DNA from: Tetradesmus obliquus
Taxonomy: Eukaryota > Chlorophyta > Chlorophyceae > Sphaeropleales > Scenedesmaceae
Direction of reading: 5' to 3'
DNA: 64,000 nt
NCBI GenBank assembly: GCA_030272155.1
Contig: CP126193.1
Span: 1,116,001-1,180,000 of the forward strand
Every line of letters starts with the position of its first letter. Position 1 is the first letter of the stretch. Shown here piece after piece: positions 1 through 10,443 of this stretch. Made by a program: the position numbers and the translations under genes. Under the pieces are notes generated by a model that saw only the letters and a program-made list of their open reading frames with translations, searched no databases and was not told the DNA's origin.

Positions 1-285
1 AAGAGGCCTGGCTGGGTGCATTAGTGGCTATGCTGATGTGATGCAGGGAACGTAGTGGTGCACGTTGGCTGATATACGTGAGTTGCCCTTTGCGTGATCA
101 GCAGTACAGCAGGGGTGTTAAAGCTTGAGCGCTTGTGCATGCCATAATGCAGCGGCTGTCGCAGATGGTGGCAGTGCAGCAGACGCAACAGCGCAACGTG
201 TGGTCCTAGCGAGCAGGCTTTGAAAAGTTCAATTTGTATCCAGTTTTTTTCTGGTGCGGCCTCTGCTGCTGTGGGGCGTGTGCAG

Positions 286-1128
286 GTGGAGGACCTGCAG
301 CAGCTCATGATGAAGGTGGAGCCACTGGCATACAAGAGTGAGTGCTGCTGCCAATGCTGCTGCTTCCTAGAGCGTATGTTCGCCCCAGTTCGCGACCATA
401 CGCCTCTGTTCCTGTACTTAAAGCCAGCAGGGCGAAACGTCACAGCCGCATTCAGGAATTCCTGTCAAGTAAGTGTAGTTGCTTTTGGATGCGACTCGTA
501 CAAGGTGTTTTGAACATTGACACACATGCTACTGCTGCTGCATGCAGGCATGCGGCTGAGGTTTACGAAGGTGCGGCAGCAGCTGTGATAACGCAGCATG
601 GAGCTGCAGTGCCAGCAGATGCTGAGAGCATCGTTGCCAGCATGGTGCTGTTCAGCCTGATGCACTTACCCTGCAAGGCAGCTGTCTTGCTGCATGGCCA
701 TGCCATCATGCTGCAAGCTGATCCCTCCAGCGAACTAAATTGATCAAAATCAAGCTGTTGGTACGCAACATTTCCGTCAACAATGATTGTTGTTCTGCCT
801 GTTGCTGCTTTCCTGTTGCTCAGGGCATCAACAAGGCGGTTATTCTGGGCATGGTTGACACGATGCTGGCCAACAAAGAGGTGGGCTGCACCTGCCGCTA
901 TAGGATGAAAAACCTGCTACTGTATTTTGCCATGGTGCCTAGCCCTGGCTTGTCACAACATAATAGAGCTGTAGCGTTGCATCATGATTCTTGCTGCAGA
1001 CTGGCCACCCATTGGGGTTTGAAGTTGCAGCAATGCACTTTTTTGGGCCTCATATTGTGGTTGCAGGTCAACATCTGGTGGCTGCCTGACCAGCTGGAGC
1101 GCATCATCTACTGTGAGAGCCTCTGCCC

Positions 1129-1166
<38 letters not shown>

Positions 1167-1348
1167 CATTCTGTCAGGGTGAAAGCTCACACGCAGCAGC
1201 TGTCACGTGATTGCCAGCAATAAAGGCCGTTGTTGCTGAATGGAATGGCAAATATTGCTGCGGAACCAATGCAACCGCTGCTGCCATGCTGATATTATGT
1301 TGTTTGTCGTGCGTGTGCTGCTCTATGACGATTACCCACTGCCACACG

Positions 1349-1384
<36 letters not shown>

Positions 1385-1935
1385 CCGACAGTCAACATGA
1401 TGACGCTGATGCTGTCGGTGCTGGATGAGGTGGTGGACGGCATGAGCATCTCCTTCGCAGGGGTGAGCCACAGAGCATGCATATGCCACACTTTGCATGT
1501 TGCACGATCAAGCCTTGGTGCTTACCTGCAGTGCTAGCTGACCGCTGGCAGTAGAGGGGCATTCGCAGGGGTGAGGCCGCGCACAAAGACGGCATCGGCA
1601 GCATCATACGCAGCCACCTGTTTGTGGCAAGCTCTGCAATCCTAGAAAACCTCTTGCCGCGGTCATGCCAGCGCCCCTGCCATAATTTCAGCCTTCACCA
1701 GGTCCCAAGTTGCAACCTACTAAGCCAGGCATCATGTGTGGTGACTGCCAAACTCTGAACACAACTCGTGACGCCAGTGCATGTGTGTGTTGTGTGCTGT
1801 GTGCTGCAGCACAACGTGCGGCTGTCGCTGACCTACCTGGACGTGGAGCGGGGCGAGGGCTTCGGACCCGCAGTCACAGCCAAGACGGAGGCTCTACTGA
1901 AGTCAGCCATGCAGCCAGTGAAGCAGTACAGCTAG
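286..1935 (+). CDS. Conserved eukaryotic protein of unknown function, 3' seven exons (5' end not found)
   Basis: Seven small exons join in phase: 286-337, 371-468, 561-644, 824-880, 1067-1112, 1392-1462 and 1810-1935 (stop TAG 1933-1935). They give about 178 residues without a stop. The spliced product looks globular and conserved: it contains KAVILGMVDTMLANKEVNIW, then WLPDQLERIIYFN, then LSVLDEVVDGMSISFAG, and ends EALLKSAMQPVKQYS. I do not recognise the family. The LDEVVDG stretch is faintly like coatomer zeta and AP sigma chains, but the rest does not fit, so I do not assign it. Junctions 1-2, 4-5, 5-6 and 6-7 are well supported by phase and consensus. Exon 3 (CTGAG acceptor, CATG|GTGC donor) is the weakest. 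No start codon or earlier exon could be placed in 1-285, so the gene probably begins beyond the left edge. Confidence 0.6.
1130..1383 (+). repeat. (CAG)12 at 1130-1165 and (CTG)11 at 1351-1383 inside one intron
   Basis: Both tracts lie in the 279-nt intron 1113-1391 of the first gene. The CAG tract begins 17 nt after the donor. The CTG tract ends 8 nt before the exon at 1392, separated from it only by TCCGACAG. In the transcript the two tracts are complementary and could form a 33-pair stem that brings both splice sites together. The tracts are seen directly; the pairing is inference. Confidence 0.9.
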
Positions 1936-2208
1936 AGCAGTGAACATCACTGCTTCGGAAGCAGTACAGCTAGAGCAGTGAGCGTCACTGCTGCGGAAGT
2001 CGTACAGCTGGAGCACATTCTGGTGCCCACCAGGGGAGTCAGCAGCTGTACATCAACGCTGCCTTGCCCAAGGCAGCGTTGATGTACAGCTGCTGACTGC
2101 CCTGGTCACCAGGGCATGCAGTGCATGTGGCAGTGGTGGGCCGCAGCCACTGCCAAGATGGAGGCGCTGCTCAGGTCGGCGATAGAGCCAGTGAAGCAGT
2201 ACAGCTAG
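1920..2208 (+). repeat. Repeated copies of the last exon's end after the stop codon
   Basis: A 38-bp unit spanning the final codons and stop (GAAGCAGTACAGCTAG...) is repeated at 1920-1957 and 1958-1995, with a decayed third copy from 1996. A second, longer copy of the exon end lies at about 2143-2208. In the same frame it reads AKMEALLRSAIEPVKQYS plus stop, against AKTEALLKSAMQPVKQYS in the exon. Most differences between these two are conservative or synonymous. This suggests that the 2143-2208 copy was once translated, perhaps as an alternative last exon, or is a recent duplication. Confidence 0.85.
2029..2106. repeat. Long near-perfect hairpin (29-bp perfect arms, 4-nt loop)
   Basis: Arms 2037-2065 and 2070-2098 are exact reverse complements around the loop GCCC. 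After one mismatch (2036/2099) the pairing continues for seven more pairs (2029-2035 with 2100-2106), giving 36 of 37 paired. It lies between the two copies of the terminal exon fragment, in the probable 3' UTR of the first gene. The length and precision resemble a young inverted duplication or a small-RNA precursor. Confidence 0.95.
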
Positions 2209-3655
2209 CGCAGTGCAGCAGTCCATGCATCATGCTGAATCAGAGCAAACACATCTAGCAGCGTTCAAGAGCAGCAAGAGCACAGTGCTGCCGGGCAACT
2301 CAAGCAACATAAACTTGCAGTGTGCAAAGCTTTGCAGTCACACGGTTCAATTCTAATGGTGTTGTAGTGGCAAACATTTTTTTATGTTCTTGTTGCGCAT
2401 GACATACTATGTTTGGCTCGCGATATGTATGTGATGCGCTGGGCTCAGCCCCTGGCTCTACAGGCAGTGGCCACACAGCTCACGTGTGGCATGATTAAAT
2501 TGCAAACCTGCAAGCACTGGTTTGTGGCACTGTGCGGCGTAACTTCCAATATTAGCTGACACCCGGTGCAACGGCAACAGCCATACACCAGTTGGTTGAA
2601 CGCCTTCACCAACTATTGGTATTGACATGTTATCGTGTACAAAGTTGGTGATATATGGTGCGCATTAAAAGGTAAATTGAGGTGCACAGCACATACCCCC
2701 GCGCAGAGGCATGCGCTGCACTCTTCAATTGAAGGTGAAGTTCATGAGCTGTGTACTGCATAGTTTGCGAGGCGTGTGAAACAGACAGACACAACATGAG
2801 CTGACTGAACTGCATTTCTACTGCTTCGATCCATCGCGTGCTGTACTGACTTGGCCAGGGCCCTTGGAACTGCCACTACGTAGTTGAGTACTACTCCAGC
2901 TGGTAACACCAGCTGCGCAGCACTCAGTGCAGTGACTGCAGTGCGGGAAGGTCCAGATGTAACAGCCTCTTTGCATCTGCATGGTGAATTCAAGGTGGAA
3001 CGATTTTTTTCGTTGTACAGGGACGAATAGAATGAGGACGGAGACTGTCGCCTTCCGGCCAGCGTTATTTTTCGTGTAAACATGTTACACCGGCTCTTCC
3101 GACTCAAATTGCTCTGACGTTTCAGAGGCTGTGACGGCACGCAAGGACTCATTGCAATGTAGATGCTGACCCACCTTTATAGCTGAACTTTGAGCGCGCG
3201 AGGCGCAGGCATTGGAGAGCGTCGTGGAGCAGTAACAGTCTCTGCATACGTCGTATCAAGGCAAAGACGCTGCCTCGAGAGTTATCCAGCATCGTGATTC
3301 TGCAATTGTGCAAATTACGACGTCCAGTTCTACCTCATCTTTAGGTTCAATGGCTTCTGGTGTTTTGGGTTGTGGGATTTGACTTTGCCAGAGTTTGCAG
3401 GCAGGTGTTTCCACATAGCGCGTCACGAAAAGATACTGCTCAATGTAAAAAAGGTAATGAAGTGCCTCGTAAGGGCTGGGAGGGGTGGGAGGGTGGCTGG
3501 ATGGCTTCTATAGAAGCTCAGCATTTGCACCCATGCGTGCATGCGAAATGGCGCGTGCCTCGCACACAAGCAAGGAAACAATCGTCCGGGATACGGAGTG
3601 GAAGACTCCCTAATTTGGGTGCTAGAGTGCAGCCAGCTGCCCAGCAACCAGTGTT

Positions 3656-3800
3656 CAAACCCTACGGGGCCTGTCACTAGCACTATGGTCACCGAGATGT
3701 CCAGCTGCATGTCCAGGCATGTCCAGTGGCACCAAATCGTGTCCAGTTGGTGGGTTTGCATGTCCAGTTGCAGGTCCACTGGACTGGCAGTCTGCCTGCA
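3656..3800 (+). repeat. TGTCCAG-rich dispersed repeat, copy 1
   Basis: Begins CAAACCCTACGGGGCCTG and then alternates ATGTCCAG and its complement CTGGACAT many times, so single strands can fold heavily. About 75 bp (3656-3730) match the reverse complement of 6341-6416 with only small differences. Fossil non-autonomous element or satellite-like repeat; no coding capacity. Confidence 0.8.
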
Positions 3801-6219
3801 ACTGGACATGTGCTGCTGCTGATGCGTTGTACGGCAAGATACCCGGCTGAAACGCCGCAAGTAGGTGTTGTTGCATGTATGCCGCTTATACTGTGTCACT
3901 GAACAGCCAGCACGTCAGCTGGCCAGCCCATGGGCTTGCTGTAGGGTTTGTCGATATCACGTCAACACCGGCTTGATATTCACGCCACAGCGTGCAATAG
4001 AGTAAAGAATCATCATATAAAGCAGCATTTATGGTGTCTTATGGCACGACAGCACCTCAAGGCGAAGATCAGCATGTCACTACAGCATTGCACCACTTTC
4101 CCCGGCTGCCGAAGCAGCAGCCTTTTCAAACACATCGTTTAGTTCTAGTACAGTAAGTTTAGCGCCCGTATAGCCCCATTGCGCGCTGCTGCAAGGTGTG
4201 TCACTTGTTAAAATACAAAATGGCCAGATGGCATACGCTCGTGAACTGTTCGGCTACTGGTAAGCAAACAGCTGCAGACGATGATCAATATGATTACTGC
4301 TGAAGCATTACAGCGATCGCACCTGTGCCGCGCACTGCTGCTGCGTTGCATATGGTGCACGGGGCTGAAACAGACTGCAAGCTCGTGTCCACTGGCAGAG
4401 ACCATCGATGAAAGCGTTAATGAATGACAACAGATCAATGCGGTTATTGGGCGTTTGAGAGGCTGCAGACGCCTGCTCATTGAGCAGCAGCAGTCCTTGA
4501 AGCACTATGCAGCTGCAAGGTTGATCCTGCAGGATTTCAATGCTGTAGAAAGCGCATGGAGCTGCTACTGCTTATCTTGATACTTTGATGACATGGTGAG
4601 CGACTCTTACCCAGATCAGCAGCGGCTGAAACGACAGCACCCAGCCCTGCAGCTGCTAGGGCGCCCAGCTCACAGCAGCAGCAGCAGCAGCTACAGTTGC
4701 AGCAGTGCAGCAGTACTGTCGCAGGAATGATCACATCATCACCAGATCAAGATCAGTTTCAGGTACAGCAGCATCAGCCGTGCGATGTCAGCTGTAGAGG
4801 CTGGGTGCATGCAGGTTGTCCACAGGTGCAGTTGTGTGTCACCTGCGTTGCTGCTGCTGCTGTGTGCAGGCTCCTGTCAGCTGCCCGTCTCCCAGCATCA
4901 CAGGTAGGTCAGAATAACGAAACCTAACAGGTAGCAGGTTACAGCTGCTGCTACTGCTGCTGCTGCTGTGAAGTGACAGGCCTCCCAATCAAGAGCATGC
5001 CGCTTGCGCAGGGCTTGTCGTGACCATTCTTGGCAACGCGTGCATGAACATACGCACGCAGCAGACAGCATGCCCAGCAGGCCAGCAGTTGCATAATGTG
5101 GAACGTGCTTGCGACGCACTTCACACACACCATACTTGCTCGCAATGCCCTCCATGTGGTGTGCGTGCCACCCATCCAGCTTTTACTTCCTGCGTGCATG
5201 GGTCCAACTTGATTGCAGTCAGCATGGCGCCACTGTTTCTAATGCAGCAGCAGACAGCCTGCTTGGAGACCACCTTTGTGATATATTGACATGAGACCTC
5301 TGTTGGTGCGCAGACCTTCCCTATAGAGACACAGGGGCCGAATTTCCGGCAGCGTGGCATGGCTGATGCACTTCCTGGTGAGCTTGAGCGGTGTGGCATT
5401 GCAAGCAGTCTGCCTCATATGTGCGATTCAGTGGCAGCGATTATGTTGGCGCAGATGCTGCTGCTCTGTAGTGTTGCATGTAGTGGTGCGTGGCGGGCGC
5501 CAATCAACGCGCAAACGCCGGTTGGCCCAGACCTTGATTGAGATAACGCCAACCTCAACAAGTGCCACATCCTACGCTGCAGCATGCAAATCTAAGTGCA
5601 GCTGCTCTGTTTCTGCTGCACTGCTGCAGGGGTGTTCTTTGAAACAACCGCTACACTTGTGATCAATGCAGGCAGTGGCAGCCTGCCGACTAGCAGTTGA
5701 TGCCGGCTACGCAGACACCAGTGCGCGATCAGCAGCTGCTGGAACTTGTATGTTTTCGTTGGCAGATGGTGGCATGCAGCGGTAGTGGCAGCTGGTGCAT
5801 TGCTGTGCTGGCGCTGCCTGCAACAGGATGCACAGTGAATGCAGTTGGCATAGGCATCATCTGTACAAGTGGTAGAGACGCAATCTTGTCAATGCAGTTC
5901 TTGGCAGCTGTTCCGCGTGGTGTCCTCACTGCTTATGTTGTGATTGCAGCAGCTGGGTGCCTTTGCTGTCATGCAGCAGCTGCGTGCTGTTGATGTTGTT
6001 GTGATTGCAGCAGCTGCCAGATTCTGTTTGTATGGCAGCAGCTACATACTGATTGTGTTACAGCCCATGGGTCACTTGCCCACTTGGCAGTTGCAGCTGC
6101 AGTGACTTGGTACCAGGGGGTCGAGGGCGCCAACCCAAGCACCTCGACATTGCTGTCCTGCCGCGAACACTTGTTTACTGCATCAAATACGTTTGATACA
6201 ACGGTAATAGGCAGTTTAT

Positions 6220-6416
6220 GAGAGTCCAATTGCCGTGTCCAGTATCGTGTCCAGTCACCTACTCGATGTCCAGCAGCATGCTGGACATGGCCATGTCCAG
6301 TCTCACACTGGACATGCCACATGGCATGTCCAGTTGCACACCATGCAACTGGACATGCCTGGACATGCAGCTGGACATCTCGGTGACCATAGTGTAGCCA
6401 GGCCCCGTAGGGTTTG
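6220..6416 (-). repeat. TGTCCAG-rich dispersed repeat, copy 2 (inverted)
   Basis: Reverse-oriented partner of the repeat at 3656, with the same CAAACCCTACGGGG terminus (reading from 6416 leftwards) and the GGTCACCGAGATGTCCAGC block. It carries more TGTCCAG/CTGGACA units than copy 1. The flanks beyond the two matching termini do not show a shared target-site duplication. Confidence 0.8.
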
Positions 6417-6623
6417 ACGAGGCCTTCCGGTGACAGCTTCATACGAGTTCGAGGTCGGTCCAGCTGTGCACATTATATAATGTATGCATATATGCTTGAA
6501 GTACGTTAAGCCGCTTATTGTATGCTTCAGTAAGCCTTTCATCTCAGTGTCAGCCACTTGTTCAGCGTGTGAACCAGCTGCAAATGGCCGCTGCGCCTGG
6601 CTTGCTGTAGACCAGAAGCAGAT

Positions 6624-9546
6624 ATGATCCCTGACGATAGAACACACAACATTGTTGTGTGCTGTGATGGCACGTGGTGCGGGCAAGAGACCGGTGAGTC
6701 CTGTCACCAAGTTTTGTCGGTCCGAAACACTGAAAAGCGGCCAAAGCTACTAACAGTATTATGTTCAATTGTTTGCGCCCTTCAGGCACCCGCAGCAACA
6801 TCCAGATCCTGGCAGATGCTTTCGCAAGCAAGGACCTGGCCAGCAACGTGAGCACCAAGGACGCCAAGCCCGTTGAATACAACCCGAAAACAAAGACAGA
6901 TGTACGCTACTTCAATGGGGTGGGTCTCAGTGGCTGGGAGGACCTGCAGAGGAAGCGCAAGGACCTGCCCCCGCTGGTGTCGGGCCTGCTGGTTGGGGGG
7001 GTTGTCGACACGCTGCTGTACATCAAGAACTGTGTACTGGCAGGCGACCTGCCGGACCGCTGTAAGGAGGCGTACAGGTGCGGCCTTACGGACATGCAGC
7101 TCAGCCAGCCTAGCCAGCCTGGCCTGCAGGTGCTGCACTGCAGCTGTGATGGGCATGATGGCCATGGCCATGGGCCATGGGCTGTCAGCCGTTGCGACCG
7201 GGCCTGCAAACGTCCTGCCAGTAACACCTCGTGACCCATATGCAGCTCTGCTTTGCAGCAGAGCCCGTCTGATCATTACATCAGTACACATAACCAAATG
7301 AACGGTGGCGCTCCCTGGAACACTGAAACAGTCACACTGCAGTGTGCGTGTGTCGCATGCATGCTGCGCTATGTTCCTGCATATGCCAGGTAGTGCACAG
7401 GCAGCGCAGTGGCCAGTCACTGAAGCTGCATTTGCCTGAGTGCAGTCTAATTCAAGCCTTGCGGCAAGCACGAAATTGTCTGCCTGCTGCCATTGCAGCT
7501 TCATTGCCGAGAAGTACAACGGCGAAGAGAACAGCAGGGTCTGGCTGTTTGGCCTCAGCAGAGGAGCCTACACTGTGCGTGCAGTGGCTGGCATGATCAA
7601 CAACTGCGGGATCCTGGACTTCAACAAACTGGCAGAGCCAGCAGATGCAGATGCACAGGCCGCTGCAGTACACAAAGTGTACGAGTTCTACCGCAGGCAA
7701 GTTGCCTTGTTTGAGCCATGCTGTGGACCTAGGCCTTGGAGGGAACCTGCTGCATTACACTGGTGCTGGACTGTGCATGGAGGGATTGCACGTGCATGCC
7801 ATCATCGACATGTCCAGCTGGTGTATTGGACTATCAGCCAGCACATGAAGGATACGCGCTGCCATGCTTGCTTGCGGAATTGGCTGCCTTGCATGCAGGG
7901 ATAAGGACAAGCCGAATTCTCCAAGCAGCGAGGCTTTCAGGTGCGAAATCAAAAGAGGGCATAGCATGTGTTGGCAGCATTGTAATGTGAGTGCTGTCGA
8001 AGAAGTGCTCACATGCACCATGCTTCATATAAGTGGGACCTCTTGTCTGAGGCGAAGAAAAGGCGCATACAGACATTGCATGCAGGTCAAGCTACACCTG
8101 CATGCCAGCTTGTCACGTATTTGCTGCATCAGCACCGCCATCCCATGCGGCAACAGCAGGATGTGTAGGTGCCACAGCAGTGGCAGCTGTTGTTGCAGCA
8201 GCAGTCGCCAGCGGCTGAACAGCAGCAGCACCCAACATCGCTTACCAACTTGCAATCACTGCTGTCAACTGCTGGCGCGTGTGCACATGCAATCAGACTT
8301 GTCAGACCCCGTGTACCCTCCTCACTACAGCCATCACATCAACAACTTCCTCTGCCGCTCCCCCTCACATTCCATCCACGCTGTTAATTTCAAACAGGAA
8401 AAAACACTCCTGGCCACGCGGCCGCCTGCCCCCAGTGGTCTTCATGGGAGTGCTGGATACTGTGGGCGCGGAGGGCATCCCATCCATCAAGCCAAACGCA
8501 GCGCCTGAAGACGTCATAAACTACGACTACTTCCATGACGTCAAGGTGTCCTCAGAGGTGCAGCGCGTGTTCCATGCAGTGGCCACACACGACCGGCTGG
8601 GGCCCTTTGAGCCCTGCCCTGTGCGGCGCGACGACAAGCTGGCGGCTGCAGCAGCAGGGGGGGCCGGCGGCTACACAGGGAACTACCCTGGTGTCGATTT
8701 CACCACGCAGGAGGTGTGGTACCCAGGTGCGGATTACTTGTAATGCAAAAACTGCAGCAGCCAGTGTGCTGCTGTTACTGTTGCTCCACGATGGATGCAT
8801 CATTTCGAGATGCTGCGGCAGCGGCAAGCGCTGCTGCAGCTGTACCTGCTGCACAGGACTGTGCATGTTGTGCTCTGGCAATGGGTTGTTGCTTCAGCGT
8901 ATGTTGAGAAGCATGATGCATAAATGCACATGCATGTGTCGTGCATGGCATCAGTGTTGATCCACAACAGAGACGTTATCACCAGCTTCTGTCACAGGAG
9001 TGGCAAGGCTGCATGCATGACACTTGCAGCACCAGGGTCTAGCTTGTTGCCAAGGTACACCATGCCATGGCTACTGTGCACTGGCGTGCTGCAGGTGCTC
9101 ACTACGACATCGGCCGTCAGGATTTTGTGCTGGGAAACAACTCCTTCTACAACAGGCTCAACAAGTGAGCGGCATATGCAAAGCCTGCAGGTGTTTAGGC
9201 TTCGCCTGTGCATGTGTTTGGTTTTTAAGCAGCGCAAATTGGTGAGGATGCCAAAAGAGCACAGGTTGCATTCATCTAGCTGTGTGAGGAGTTGGTCAAG
9301 GAGGATCTTGTGAAAGTACAGCATGCATCACAAGAGACAGTGACCAACAGCTCAAACAATGAAGGCATGATATGCCGCACGGCAACCATAAACCACTACC
9401 TGTCAGGTTGGTCGTTTACGCAAATGCGGTCTGGTCCTGCAGGGAGCTCAACCTGCTGAGCAGCAACGTCAACTGCAGCCAAGAGCTCGCAGACTACCCT
9501 CTGCTGGGGCGGGCTCTGAAGGCCCATGAGCCGCGTTTCGCTGCTG

Positions 9547-9584
<38 letters not shown>

Positions 9585-10443
9585 TGTGGCGCTGGTGTCA
9601 CCAGCGACCTGTGCATTGTCAATCTGGCCAAAAGCATCCAGTACAACATCCTGCACGCACCAAGCGAGGATACTGCCTGGCAGAAGCTGGTGGAAGGCCG
9701 TTTTGCAGATGATCGCAGCCTGCTGCTGCGCAGTGTGGACTTGGGCTTGGGACTGCTGCGGCGCGTTGGCGTGTTTTGGGTGCTGCGGAAGGGCAGCGCG
9801 CCTCTGCCTGCAGGGTTCAAGGTGTGCCAGCCACCAGCCACAATCGATGCGGAGAGTGTCAGGCTGGAACCGGTTTTGGATGAGCTGGCAAAGGCGTTCA
9901 AGATGTCACCAGAGGTGCTGCTGAGGGACAGGTGAGGTGGCCTGGATGCTGCAAGCATTGCGCTGACACTGTCATTGCTGGCATAGGTGCTGCCAAGCAG
10001 CCTCTCATCTGGTAGTGCGCTTTGCCATGCAGAGCTTTACACAAGTGTGCTATCTCCAAAGTGTGGAATGTGGCACGCAGGCTGGCAACACTAACATATG
10101 CCTGTTCCTCTGCTGCGCTCACAGGGAGATCCCCCGGCCTCCAGAGGACGGGTTTGGCCCTGTTGGGGAGGCCGTGTTCTTCAAGGTGCCCTACGATGCT
10201 GGCGGTGACAGCAGCTACAGGGCGGGTGACCGTGGCAGGGGCCCTGGCTGGTTTAAGTCAGAGGCCTATGACAACTACCAGCGCGACCTCAAGAAAGAAC
10301 TGCTGCAGCAGGCAGCAGCCAGCAGCAGCAAGGCTGCAGCTGCTATGCAAGCAGCACCGGCTGCGCCTGATGCAGTCCGGGCGCTGCAGGCAGTTTCAGG
10401 TGATCAGGCAATCAAGGCTGTGGCCAAGAAGAAGGGGAAATAG
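6624..10443 (+). CDS. DUF2235 (Tle1-like) alpha/beta hydrolase
   Basis: Seven exons: 6624-6693, 6786-7077, 7499-7696, 8398-8726, 9095-9164, 9443-9931 and 10125-10443. They sum to 1767 nt, giving 588 residues. The protein opens with IVVCCDGTW, the standard DUF2235 start. GLSRGAYTVR holds the nucleophile Ser141, GVLDTVGA the acid Asp207 and PGAHYDIGR the probable His299, in the family order. Known members include bacterial type VI phospholipase effectors and fungal/algal hydrolases of unknown substrate. A lipase or esterase activity is therefore inference. There is no clear signal peptide, so it is probably cytosolic. Exon 6 encodes a poly-Ser run from (CAG)12 at 9548-9583, and the C-terminus is Ala/Lys-rich, ending KKKGK. 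Intron 3 (7697-8397) uses a GC donor in the context CAG|GCAAGT. The start is the first ATG in frame before the DUF2235 opening motif. Confidence 0.9.

Larger units (their letters stand above)
2209..6623. other. Gene-poor stretch with repeats
   Basis: I find no open frame with domain-like sequence on either strand. The contents are the tail of the first gene's 3' region, a pair of inverted TGTCCAG-rich repeats (3656-3800 and about 6220-6416), short CAG/CTG tracts (4676-4690 and 4949-4967) and simple TGCAG-rich sequence. Short frames such as 5359-5541 are not supported by any recognisable motif. The last part (about 6430-6623) should hold the promoter of the hydrolase gene that starts at 6624, but no motif stands out. 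Confidence 0.5.

Noticed and set aside
3656-6416. Terminal inverted repeats of a 2.76-kb DNA transposon
   Set aside because: The ends match, but there is no target-site duplication, no transposase-like frame inside, and the repeats are internally repetitive. Two opposed copies of a repeat explain it better.
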